Assembly (NCBI GenBank): GCA_947044365.1
Contig: OX345646.1
Location: 4,077,327-4,141,326 of the forward strand
Reading direction: 5' to 3'
Source of the DNA: Petrosia ficiformis
Taxonomy: Eukaryota; Porifera; Demospongiae; Haplosclerida; Petrosiidae
Length of the DNA stretch: 64,000 nucleotides
Shown one piece after another: positions 1 to 12,300 of this stretch. Under the pieces are notes generated by a model that saw only the letters and a list, made by a program, of their open reading frames with translations, searched no databases and was not told where the DNA came from. Position numbers and translations under genes: made by a program. Positions within the stretch are counted from its first letter, which is position 1, and each line of letters starts with the position of its first letter.

Positions 1-1268
1 ACTGTACACACAAACTTTGGAGGTGGTTTTAATGGTCTTTGTCTACATCTTTTACACACCTTGTGTCCACATACTGGACAATTTGCTCCAGAATTGAATA
101 TTATACCAAATTGAACTTCACACACACCGCATTGTTTCAATCCTGATAACTCTTTCTGATGATAACGTTCCTTTTCAATATTCTGACGAAGTGTCCTATT
201 ATTAGAAAATCATAGCTCTTGAATACAACATGAATGATAATTTATATTCGTGATATATTGCGTTTTTTTAATGAATTGAATGTATTTTGCCACAAAATGA
301 CAGGGCTGCACAAATGGTAATCATACAAAAGTGCCCCGTAGATATATTTTACACAGTAATACATGTACATATATACATAGTAACATAAAACATATTAAAT
401 TAGTTAACCAAAAATTAAGAAAAAAATCTGTGTATAGCAGACTAGCAGTTGAAGTATTATGTAGAAACAATTTGATATGGTAGGGCACTCCTACGGTACA
501 TATATAAAGATTATCGACAAAAATTAATATCTAAATGTATTAGTATGTGTATAAACACAAAACATATGATAGACTATAAGACCTACATGTAGCTAAAGTA
601 CATAGATTAAGGCTGAGGGTAAATATAAAATTTAATATCATTCAGGCCAGTGTTTTTGATAAGTTTATATGGCGCACCATTGGCTCAAAGAGCTTCTTAT
701 TAGGCATCACACAATTCTCATTTGGGGCCAGTGGCACAGTTAATTATGATTATTTTGTCACAAACAGCATTAACTCTTAGTTAATTGATTCAAGAGGTAT
801 TCCCAATGGCACACACACTAACCATTGTTGAGCCAATTTGGTCCATGCTTCAAAACTCATCAAAACCTCTGGTTCAGGCACATGCTAATATTTCTGTTGT
901 ACATGTAGAGGGTACACTAATCTCACTTGTATGAAAAGTACAATTCTCAGTCTTGTTTTAATAGTACCAGTCTCTGAGAATTAACTGACAGGTGTCATGG
1001 TGCATAAATTATGTACAATAATATTATAAATAATAACTATAATAATTATAATTATAATTGCATATACTATTAGTGCTGAGCAATAAGTATTAATATAGAA
1101 ACTTCCTAAAAATGAAAGTTTCATTTCTTACCCTAATCTAATCCTGTCTTCTGTTTGCAATTTTTCATCTTTCTCTAACACACTCTCAATCAAGGCTCTT
1201 TCATTCTCTGTCAAGAAACTCAAATCCAGTATAACGTCTTCATCAATATTTGTGCGCTTCTCTGCCAT
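1..1268 (-). CDS. Rab-effector gene, N-terminal Rab-binding zinc-finger exons (rabphilin/synaptotagmin-like family), partial
   Basis: Two exons on the minus strand join in frame. Exon 1 runs 1268 to 1132 (ATG at 1268-1266, donor GTAAG) and exon 2 runs 195 to 1 (acceptor AG at 197-196). Exon 1 reads LDLSFLTENERALIESVL, the first helix of the Rab-binding domain of rabphilin, Slp and Noc2. Exon 2 continues with a basic/acidic helix (LRQNIEKERYHQKEL) and a FYVE-related zinc finger with cysteine pairs CGVC, CPVC and CKRC. In this family the helix-zinc-helix unit binds GTP-loaded Rab27 or Rab3 on secretory vesicles; C2 domains may follow. The rest of the gene lies beyond the left edge, so C2 domains cannot be checked. 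The 936-bp intron holds a MITE. The start is 80 bp from the oppositely oriented NLR1 start, so the promoter is probably shared. No lesions seen. Confidence 0.8.
653..867. mobile_element. MITE copy with imperfect terminal inverted repeats (intron of Rab-effector gene)
   Basis: Starts TTTTTGATAAGTTT and ends AAAACTCATCAAAACCT, with further matching TTGGCTCAA segments inside each end, so the ends form an imperfect inverted repeat. A second copy lies in opposite orientation at about 10146-10357. No coding capacity. Target duplication not clear. Confidence 0.6.
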
Positions 1269-1348
1269 AACATAACCAGTAAGCATTTAGTTACCACACC
1301 TTCTATATAGATCTACCACACCTACTGGAGCTACTCGTGTTTGACAAG
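1269..1348. promoter_or_regulatory. 80-bp divergent intergenic region between Rab-effector gene and NLR1
   Basis: Only 80 bp separate the two divergent start codons. The interval contains CTATATAGATC (TATA-like) and two copies of ACCACACCT. It must hold the 5' ends or core promoters of one or both genes unless 5' introns exist; none was recognised. Confidence 0.45.
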
Positions 1349-4300
1349 ATGAATATTCCACAAGGAAGTACAGCGGAGCAATTCCAATACAGAAGACTCC
1401 AAGAGGAACTAAATTATACAAGAATAATACCTCAACAACCTTCATTTCTAATACAATCTCCTGTGGATGGAATCATAGCTGCTCAGGTCATAAAGAAACA
1501 TTTTTCTAGGCTTCTAGAAGTTGAGCCAATATGGCTGGCAAATCGTTTGTTCTCTAAGGATTTGCTGTCACAACCAAACCTTAAGAAAATTATTGATTCG
1601 CCCGGGAATCTGAGTCTAGCGTTACTTGAAAGTTCTGAGATTATAAAGTCAGATGGTGAGGCTTTTAATGACTTCTTGTTGATACTTCATGATGAACTAG
1701 CATACAGGAGATTAGTAACATCCCTTAAAACTGAATATGGTGAGTATTATAATTATTAATAGCATGCATGGCTGAGTCAGATTTATAACTAGGGAACCAC
1801 ACTAGGAACTGGCACAGAATAAATGAACGTAGCCCCAAGAACCTAGGCTTACAAGAGCAAAATTACATCCTGTTGCTACATCTTTAGATACAACATCCAT
1901 TAATTGTTGTATATATAAAATGTCTATAGCTGACTGTCCTATAGCTCAAGCAGACAACCGCACATTCATTTATGTGCCACTACCATTAATTGACTGAACC
2001 CCTGGAATGATTTAACATCCTTGACTATATACATATATAATACTTACAAGCATGTATATGTAGATTAGCCTCCCTCAAAGGTAATCATAAGAATTGGAAT
2101 TGCCCTTTGTATCAAACTGAACATGTAAGTATACATGTATATGCACTTTTTACTACTATACAGAACAAAAGTTGGAAACACTGATGAAAAGAGCATTACC
2201 AGCTAGTGAAAACATAACACAACAGTCTGAAACAAGAAATACTCAACATCTGGATCCAGTTAATGTACCTGTAACATGTAATTCTACTGAACAGCTATCA
2301 GAAGGTATAAATGCACCAGTTAGTAGTACAGTGCCACTTCAAGTTACCTTACCAATGTACATGCAACAAGGTTTAAACCGTCCCCCTGTACCAGAAGCAA
2401 TAATACCTCCAATGCATTATATGAGGCCAAATCCATCTCTAACATACAACAGTTACATGCCTGTGTACAGTACGAGTCAACTTCATAATCCAGCCATACG
2501 GCTACCTCCTGCACATAACGTTCCATTGCAAGCCTTCAAGCATATTCCAAATACATTGGATGTACAAACACTTCAATACTCGCTTCAATATTTACTACCA
2601 CAATTGACGACAGTTTTATCTTCATTGAGTTCAAGCAGTAATATTCCACAAACAGTTGAAAAGAATGACCAACAATTTCCTAGCGTGTTAGATTCACAAT
2701 TAGGCCCTTCAACTGTTGGCTTTGCAAACACCTTTCTTCCAGCATCAACAATGGCACAAGACCAGTCCACTGGTACTATTTTCACTCAAGCACAGTCTTC
2801 CATAATTACACCAGATACCAAATCTACACATCAACATCCTGTAGTTACTAGTATACCTTCAAACTCTAAGCCGCCATCACCTCCTGTATCACCCTCTAGT
2901 AAACGCATAAAATTATCTTCTCTAGCAGAGTAGAGTAAGAATAGTGAGGATGTCAATAATGATAATGATGATGACGAAAATAGTAGTGAGGATGGTGTTA
3001 GTATGGATGATAGCAATGATACGATTGTTGCAGGTATCGAAAACGTACAATCTAATGCAGTTGACAGTTATGCTCTAATGCTAAAAGCCAGATATAAGGA
3101 TATGGAGTACCCAACATTAGTACAGAGTTCCCTTCCAAATGAATATTTTGACCTTTTGATTGTTGATACAAAGGAGAGGTCACGTGTTTATATTGAAGAT
3201 ATTGGTAAGCTCCCTGATGGGTCTCAAGCGCATTACATTTTAATAGAGGGAGAGAGTGGTGTGGGTAAAACAATGCTATTACATCATTTAGCAAAACAAT
3301 GGGCAGCTGGGAAGATTTTGACTGAGTATAGATTGGTACTCCTCCACACCTGGTTTAAAAATAGTCGTCATTCATTTTATGGTGATTTAATAATTCAAAT
3401 GAACAATGACTATGTAAGGTACACATATGACATACTGGAACATGTTGAAAATAGCAAAGGGAAAGATGTTTGTTTTCTCATTGATACTTATGATCACCTT
3501 CCATATAATATTTTAAATTCTATAGGCATTAAACAAAATTTCCCAGAAGCTACTGTTCTATTCACTTGTCGATCTGAATGGGTTAATTTAATTCGTCGAT
3601 CAATAATTCGAGATACAGAGCGATATTTAAAAGTTATTGGGTTTACTCAAAATGGTAAAGATGCTTACATCCAAGCATCTTTGTCTTCTTGTCTTAAAAT
3701 TAAACAAACGTTTCAAGACTGGATATCTCAACATCCATTTGGATTACCACTAACATATAGACCCCTTTACTGTACAATGCTTATACAACTATGCAAAGCC
3801 AAAAACTTACCATTAAGCTTATTAAATATAACTGGCTTGTACAAACAGTACATCTTTAATGAAATTTCTAGGCATATTGGGAAAGCTGTAGAAGGATTTT
3901 GTGATGTTCAAGAACATGATATGGAAGTTATGCTTTCAGCTTCTCAGACTGATGAATTGTCACTCTCACCTTCACAATCATTTGGTTTTGGAAAGTATTT
4001 CAATGCTTTTGGTATAAAGGACTTATTCTTTGCATTTGTGCATCCATCTTTTCGAGATTTCTTTCAAGCAGTTTACTACTGTACTTGTAAAAATTTTGAC
4101 TTTGATTATTGTTATTACAAACTTTCACACAACACACTAGGTTTTATAGCTGGATTAGAAAAACCTAAAACTGCATACGATTTCTATAGCTGTAAATTTC
4201 CTTTCGCTATGCATGATCGATGTAACATCTCATTTCCTCCAAATGCCTGTCAGCTTCAGTTTGAATTGTTTGAAACCAAATCCTCTCATTATGCAAAGGA

Positions 4301-5411
4301 GATTAATGAGTTACTTAACAAGAACACAAGGAAACGGAGTGCCAATTTATCTCTTGAAGCAGATCCTTTAAGTTGGTATTTTTTCGGTTGGTGTCTTCAA
4401 AATTGTGGGTCACATTACAGTATAACATATGATACTCAGAAACTCTTTCACACACCTTTTTGTCTTGAAATGCTACTTAATGGGTGTAATCATTACACAG
4501 ATCCACCATCATCTGACGTAGCCATAACATCCCAGATATATTTCGATGGAGGCAGTAAACTGGATGAGAGTTTGTACAGACTATCACTTCTAAAGGCTTA
4601 CTTAACCCAGGTTGAAAACTTTGAAGTTTGTGGAATTCTAGATTCTAATCAGGGTGGCTTAGAATTGGACAAATATCTGCCAAATCTTAAAAAACTTCAC
4701 ATTAGCTGTCAAAATTCTTTCGGTTCTCAATGGATACCAATGATACGCTCACTTCCACAACTTGTGTCACTTTCAACACTTCACATTTACGATACTTTCA
4801 CAGATTCAACTGAAACCGCAAAAGCATTATCTAGTAGCATTAAAGCTTGTAAATCATTAACTAAATTATACACAGAAAATATCTCATCTTCAGTATTAGA
4901 TGATCTTTTCATTAATCCCCTAAAGAATCGGCTGTTAACATCACTTACCAGTCTCTACATTATCGGTTCCACCTGTACAACCCAGTTTGCCAAAAAATTT
5001 TGGCGATTTGTTGGTAGTCCAAAGTGTTCATTAGAAAAAGTAATAATTGGAAGATGTTCCATTCAGACAATAGTGCTTAGAGAAATCCTTGAAAGCCTTT
5101 TCAATAGCATAGTACATACTATTTGCATTTTTGGTAAGGGCAGTGTTGACAATGCAGGAGCTAAGGCAATAGCAGATTCAATAAAAAAATTTGAAAAGAA
5201 AGAAAAAACGATTGTAATCTATGATTCTAGCATTTTAAAATTAGGAATGGAGCCAATAATTAAAGCAGTTTCGAAAAACAAAAACATTACGTTGTGTATA
5301 CCATCAAAATATAAATTTGACTTCCATATGTATGAAACAGTTGACTTCATTTCTTTCCCTTCTGGCTTCTGTAAATATAATATAGATGAAAACTTTTTAA
5401 TTAATGACTAA
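1349..5411 (+). CDS. NLR1: CARD-like/NACHT/LRR-like receptor, interrupted by a single in-frame TAG
   Basis: Exon 1 is 1349-1739 (130 codons plus 1 nt, donor GTGAGT); exon 2 starts at 2164 after CAG and runs to TAA at 5411. Exon 1 encodes a death-fold, CARD-like helical domain (about residues 40-130, with LLSQPNLKKIIDSPGNLSLA). Exon 2 begins with a long Ser/Thr/Pro-rich linker, then an acidic linker, then NACHT: Walker A GESGVGKT at 3249-3272, Walker B FLIDTYDHLP near 3474-3503, sensor-1-like LFTCRSEW. The C-terminal 270 residues look like degenerate leucine-rich repeats. Such proteins are cytosolic sensors that oligomerise through NACHT and signal through the death-fold domain. A TAG at 2931-2933 interrupts the frame between linker and NACHT. 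The frame is otherwise open from 2164 to 5409, and the NLR2 paralog has GAT at this place. The truncated products would be a CARD-linker protein and, if re-initiated (for example ATG 3003), a NACHT-LRR protein. Pseudogene, null allele or assembly error cannot be told apart. Confidence 0.75.
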
Positions 5412-6469
5412 CTTTACAATGTCCTGTATATTACTATGGTGTTTTATTCACTATTTTCTTTTTCAAAATTTTGTAATTTTCATTGTCTACTTTTCCATAC
5501 GCCATTTCTACTGCTTCTCCCATTATGTTTGTTGACCTGTGTAATAATATTATAGATTTTGTTTCTTTACTACATGTCAGAACATAATAATCCTTTTTGT
5601 TAGTTTAAATTATTGTAGTACTTTCAGTTTTAAAAATGAATTTAAACAATACTAATTATGTACGAAATTCCAACCAGCAACTACGTATGCATATGTATAT
5701 AATTATACTGATTACCTTGGATATCACCAAAATTTCTGTATTAACAGGTGACATTGAGAATGAGCCAAGTTTGATTTGGGATGATGGTTCATAGTTTAAA
5801 GAGAGTTCTTAAAAATGTACAACCTCAGGAAATTAAATACACGCTCTGACGAATATAATACTGACATGAGTTGTTATTCCTATGCACCATGCAAGTAACA
5901 TGTACACATATCTCCTGCAGCCACATGTGCAGGTGCATGTCAGAAAATCAACACTTATTTCAACACATACATGTACATATATGTGGTAATTGAGTACGAA
6001 TTGTGTTTTTTTACATAACTATTTGGGGTTTAAACCAATTGAAGGCATACTCGCATTATAGCAATGTGAGCATTTATGTAGAACGTAATTATTTTTGTAT
6101 AGTGTATTTCATAATCTAACCTGAATGTTGAATTTTTCGACATCTTATGTTTAGTTGAAAGTATAAATATAATCATAATTCTTTCGCCTCATACTAGTCT
6201 AGGTACCTGCCCCCTCACTTCAAAAGGCCTCAAGGAAGGTTCTGGCTCAAACCTAGTCTCGCATTACCGATGACCATGTTACAAGACTAACTAAAGCGAG
6301 CATCCACATTTGTGCAGCAGGAATTTAATTAAGTGTGCTTGTGTAATAAACAATACTGATGTGAGAAAATGTTGTTTTCATTTTCTAATTTCAAGACTTG
6401 TAGTATGATCAGAATCTGAACGTCAAGTAATACATTTTCCTTTGGGTTTAGGGCATAGGTAGTTAATAC
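5412..6469. other. Intergenic, no gene recognised
   Basis: AT-rich sequence downstream of NLR1. No open frame, splice-consistent exon or RNA gene was recognised. It separates NLR1 from a GC-richer insert. Confidence 0.5.
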
Positions 6470-7960
6470 ACAGTGACATATTCCAGCTCAACCAATAAAG
6501 TCTGCAGGCGCCGGATATGTGGTCTGGTGCACATGGTGTACATCCCTGCTGCTAAGAGGACTCTGCTAAGATCCATTTTTGTAAAGTGCAAAAAAATAAC
6601 AGAAGCTAATTTCACATCATCAACCACCACCACTCCCCCAATGATCACGACAGCCAGGTCAAGTACCAACATCTCTCCAACATCGAGTTTAGTCAGCGTG
6701 GACATGAATGCCATCTTGGGCATCATCAGAGAGCAGGTTCGCACTGCTGTATGCAGGTTGGTCACCACCAGCCTACTACCAATCTCTGGGAGTACTGCTC
6801 AACTACCTGGACCATCGTGAAGCACCACAATCCAGGACGCTGTTACTCCCCAATCAGATTTCTCTCTGTGGCTCCTTGTTACCAACTGGCTAGCTAAAAG
6901 TATGTGTAATGTATTTTATGTGACAACCCACTCAGCACTACCACCTGCATCTGCTGGTACTTCATGTCTGCCCATTGGCAAACAACCACCCCCACCCCCC
7001 TCTCTCTCTCTTGGTCTGTATCTCTGTATGTGCCGCTTTGTCTCTCTCTGTCTCTCGGTCTCACTGTCACACACACATGTGCATACAGGCACACATCACT
7101 CTCCCTCTTTTCCACTTGCAGACTGATGCCACCCCAGGCCACGATTGCCTCTGTACCCACACTTTCATCACCCACTGGCTGACCAGGCCTGCTGTCTGCT
7201 GCACTTATGCCAAATCTGTCAGATGTGGCCACAATCGTCAACTCTATTTCAGCTCAACCAGGTCCTTTACCGCAGGTTGGCCCGTTCATCTTGTCACCAT
7301 CCTTCCCACCAATATCTGGTAGCCAAGGTGCAATGAGCGAATTATGTCTCCATCGAGGACCTGCATGCTAGGTGACAACATCATCGTGAAGCAGCAGATG
7401 GAAGACACCCAGCAACCCAATCAACAGTCCTCCTGGCTGGTGTCATCCCACATCTCATCTCGTCTACAGTGAATCTACTACCTCTCGGTGTACATAGCCA
7501 TCCACTGTATGGACAAAAGCATCCGGGACATTCTGGCATTGTCTTACACCTGGCCAGAATGCACAGCAGTCATGATCAGGCGTGGTTAGATTATGACAAG
7601 ATCGCAGGCAGTCACCAACTCAGCTATCCAAATGGAACATGCTGAACTCCGGATCCTCACTGATAGCTGTCACAGTCCTGAATATGGCATCAGCATCAAT
7701 TGTTACTCATTGCCAAAATCATCTTGGCAAAGGGTAACAGTTGAAGCCAATGAGTAAAAATTGATACCTGCAGATTCAACCAGAAAACATCGTACGACTC
7801 TACTTCATGTCGCTACTGGCTCATCTGTTCCATTCCAGAACCCAAAAAAGGGGGTCACGGGGGTCAGGATTGCCTGACCAAATAAGAAGTCTCCCAGCCT
7901 AAGCCCACCCCCCAAACTACACCACTCCCCTCACTCATCACCATCCTTACGTACCAGTAA
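6470..7960 (+). repeat. GC-richer decayed insert with CT-rich tract, possible transposon relic
   Basis: The base composition jumps above the AT-rich surroundings. Plus-strand frames are open only in broken stretches (for example 6473-6820), interrupted by many stops, and there is a (CT)n/(CA)n tract at about 7000-7117. A Pro/Ser-rich stretch followed by hydrophobic helices (around 7205-7730) is reminiscent of a retroelement gag, but no diagnostic motif is present. Identity unknown. Confidence 0.3.
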
Positions 7961-8384
7961 CTAATGAGAATTTGATAAGTGATAAGTGTTCAGACTAGGC
8001 TTCTTTTCAGTGTCCTGTTATGTATTGGTTATAATAGAACCTTATGAGCGCCGCAAAACGACGCAAAGGAGTGTCAAAGTTCAGTATATTTTGCAAACCA
8101 TCTGTTGCGGATTACACCTATGCAAACTCTCTTATATGGAAAACCTCTGAGATTTAAGTAGGCTGATCGCTAAGTGTTTATTAAAATTCAAATTATTAAT
8201 CGTGCATCTGACAAGATGAATCCCCCACTTCTTTCCCAACATAAATGATATTAGTATAGTCAGCAAAGGATAGGTGCTACCTAACTCTGTAACAAAAGTG
8301 TCAAAGTACCGTGTTGAGTCTACAGGGACTAAAGGACTGTTAATAGACAACAACAAAACCAATATCTCTAATATAAACAACTTG

Positions 8385-8981
8385 TGTCGCTTTTAACATT
8401 TCACATTTGTGGTACTTTCACAGATTCAACTGAAACTGCAGTTATATCAAAAGCATTATATAGTAGCATTAAAGCTTGTAAATCACTAACTATAAATTAA
8501 GTACAGAAAATATCTCATCTGGGTTCAGTATTAGGTGCTTTTTCATTAATCCACTATACAATCAGCTGTTATCATCACTTACCAGTCTCTACACTGTCGG
8601 TTCCACATGTCCAAACCAATTTAGGGCATTTGCTGCTGGTCCAAAATGTTCATTAGAAAAGGAAAATATTCCTTTCAGACAATATTGCTTAAAGAAATCC
8701 TTGAAAGCCTTTTCAATAGCGCAGTACATACTATTTGCATTTTTGGTAATGGCGCAGTGTTGACAGGTAATAGCAGATTTAATAACAAAATTTTAAATGA
8801 AAGAAAAAACTATTGCTCTCTATGATTCTGACATTTCAAAATTACGAATGGAGCCAGTAGTTTCGAAAAGCAAAAACATTACTTTGAGTGTACCATTTAA
8901 ATATAAATTTGACTTCTATATGTATGAAACAGTGGACTTCATTTCTCTGCACTCTGTGTTTTGTAAATATATAGATATTTA
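8385..8981 (+). pseudogene. Relic of an NLR LRR-like 3' end
   Basis: Closely similar in DNA to the 3' part of NLR1 (about 4770-5400): the same CACTTACCAGTCTCTACA block, the same FDFYMYETVDF-like terminal peptide, and a 61-codon residual frame at 8797-8982. The frame is broken by several small indels and stops. No NACHT or CARD-like exon is attached; the upstream part is lost. It marks a third NLR copy between NLR1 and NLR2. Confidence 0.75.
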
Positions 8982-9300
8982 ACTAATAAATTAAACAAGG
9001 ATTTTTGTTGACTGCTTTCTTTTTCGAAATGTTATGTAATTTTGCTATTATGATTGTAATACAGTATTTCTACAGCATCACTGGGTACATATTATGTTCA
9101 TTTACATGTCCAGTGGGGTTCAGAATTGAGATAACATGTTTGGCTTAGTTTGCTTTTATCAGACCCTTCTAAAATTCCCTCACTTTCAGCAAGCTATGCA
9201 ACCAGGCATAATTTTGATCATAATGATATATAACCAGCGTCCGAGCCAGCGACATTGGGTCACCTTTCAAGGGTGTGGCTACTGAAGACATTTCACAAAG

Positions 9301-12300
9301 ATGAGCACTCGAGGTATAGAAACAGAGCAAATCCAGTATAGAAGGTTCCATCATGAAGATCTACAGTATACAAGAACAGTACATTCTGGATATCAACAAC
9401 CTTCATTCCTAATACAATCTCCTGTGAATGGAGCCATAGCTGCTGAGGTCATACAGGAAAACTTCCCGAGGCTTCTAGAAATTGATGCAAAATAGCTGGC
9501 AAATCATTTCTTCTCTAAGAAGTTGCTGTCACAACCAATCCTTAGGAAAATTATGGATTCACCCGATAATCTCAGTCTTGCGTTACTTCAAAGTTGTGAG
9601 TTTATGAAGTCCAATGGTGACAAATTTAATAATGACTTCTTGTTGATACTTCATGATGAACTAGCATACAAGAGTTTAGTAACATCCCTTAAGACTGAAT
9701 ATGGTGAGTATTATTATTTATATATAGCATAGGTAAAGTATAAGTAGAAATTAGGGATTAACTACAGGCAAAATTTACCTCTTATGAAACCACACATCAA
9801 TATACTTTATTATTATATTTATGTCAATGGCTTTACATGTATGTTAATCTTGATATAATTACATGTATTATGCTTATATCACATACTCACTGAATAATAT
9901 GTAGTTAAGGAAGTTACATTTTCTGAGGGCTTGGTGGCATGGTGGCATGGTGCCTAAACAAGCAAATACAAAAATTAGTTGTGGTAAAGTAGTTTTTTTA
10001 GCACTACAAAGATGAATAACACTTACAAGCTAATGTTGGTTTAGTGTAGACATTTCTTATTATCTGTTTCAAGTCGGCACTTGTTAGAAATTGTCATCAA
10101 ACTGTTATTCCATATTTGTAAATCATCGTATAACATACCTCAGAGTTTTTGATAAGTTTTGAAGCATGGGCCAAATTCGCTCAAAAATGGTTAGTGTGTG
10201 TGCCAATGGGAATACATCTTGAGCCAATTAACAAAGACTTAATGCAGTTAGTGACAATATAATCATAACTATCTCCCCCATCTGGCCCAAAGAGAGAACT
10301 ATGCAGTGCCAAATAAGAAGCTCTTTGGGCCAATGGTGCGCCATAAACATACTTTATTAGCAACCTTGCATTCATCATGTGATGTGTGGGTTTGGGAGGA
10401 AGCTTCCTCCCAAAAAAGCTTAGCTTCCCCCCATTACTTCATGTAATTATAGCCAAATAGTTGTTTGCACAACAATTGTCATACACCAGATAGAGAGGTG
10501 GTGGCTGTCTAACCACAATATTGCAGACACATTTTTGTGACATACATGTACAAAGTGCTTCGTGTGGGATTAGCTTCCAAACCCCCCATCCCATAAACAA
10601 AAATTTGTAGATAGAAACCTGACAAGTATTCTTATAATGGTTTTCGTTATTGGTTTTTATATTGTTGGACAGAGTCTTTATGATGTGCCAATAAACTACT
10701 TTTATAATCTTATGCTGTTTTGTTATCTTGCTAAGGTTGCAATTGGATGGTTTGTTTTTTGATGTATATAGCAGTGCCTTGTGGCTTGAAGACAGCAGCT
10801 TTTAAAAGTTGCCTTCTTCCTGTTGTTTATAGCAGTGTGTCTTCTTTATCTGGCACACACACATACACATTGAGCATGCAAAATATCATGACTTTCTAGT
10901 GTAAGTATATAACATACAGTGTATGGGTTGATAGGGATGACCCTTTTGGCCATAAAAATTAAATATATTCTTATTCACTTCTACAGAACAAAAGCTGGAA
11001 GCACTAATGAAGAGGGCCTTACAAACTAGTGAAAACATAATGCAATCTTCTGATACAAGTCATACTCAGGATATGGATGATACTGTAACATTTACAAGTC
11101 AACAAAGGACAACAGGTATAGATACACCATCTACTAGTAGTATACCACTTCAAGATGCCTCAACAATGTACATGGGACATTTTAATCCCCAAGGCCTAAA
11201 CATTTCCTCTGCCCCAGATTCTACGGTGCCAACAATCCAGTATACAAGACCAGATCTGTCTCTAGCACACCATGGTTATATGCCTGCGTTCGGTCCACTT
11301 CAACTTCATAATTCACCCATCTTTTTCCCTTCTGCGCATAATATTTCATTACATGCACCCTTAAATATTCCATATATGGTAGATCAACAAACACTACAGC
11401 ATTTATTACCACAGTTGACGGCAACTATATTATCTTCATTGAGTACAAGCAGTAGCAATCCACATTCGCTTGAAAACAATGGTGCACATATTTCTTGTGC
11501 ATTAGGTTCATCCAATTCACAGTTAAGCCCTTCTACTCTTAGCTTTACAAACAGTTTTCTTCCAGTGGCAACAACACTTTCGCAGAACCAGTCCACTTGT
11601 ACAGTTGTCTCTGAAACACGATCTATCGTAAGCACTCCAAAAACCATATCAATAACAAGTCAACATGAACAGCTTCCTATGTCTACTAATATACCAATAA
11701 AGAAGCTTGATTCTAAACATGAGGCACTTGAGGATCCAATGTCACCCACCAGCAAACGTATAAAATTATCCACTCCAGCAAATGATTCCAAGAATAATTC
11801 TGAAAGCAGTGATATCCCTGAAAATGTACATGTACATTCAGGTAATAGATCTAGCCTTCGTTCGAAGGAAGTGTTAACAGTTGAAAATTATGCTCTGACA
11901 TTAAAGACTAGATATAAGAAAATGAATTATCCAACATTAGTGCAAAATTTCTTTCCAAATGAATATTTTCATCTCTCAATTGTTGATACAATAGAAAGGT
12001 CACTTGTTAATATAGAAAATATCGGAAAGCTTCCTGATGGATCACAAGCTCATTATATTTTGATTGAGGGAGAGAGTGGTGTGGGTAAAACAATGCCATA
12101 ACATCATATAGCTAAACAGTGGGCAACTGGACTCAATATAGAATGGTACTCCTCCATACTGTGTTTAAAAGTAGTTACATTCACCCACTTTATGCTTTTG
12201 ATAATTTAATACTCATTAAATATTCAGACAGACTATATTGGCACACATTTGTTATACGAGAATATGTTGAAGATTGCAAAGGGAAAGATGTTTGTTTTCT

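Noticed and set aside
2930..3033. Short intron removing the TAG in NLR1 (GT at 2930, AG at 3033)
   Set aside because: Splicing these sites would shift the reading frame and meet a TAA within a few codons; other AG choices give introns of 15-60 bp without good signals.
6463..7336. Several overlapping open frames on both strands as genes
   Set aside because: Low-complexity CT/CA tract and GC-richer relic; frames are short, overlap on both strands and have no domain pattern or splice support.
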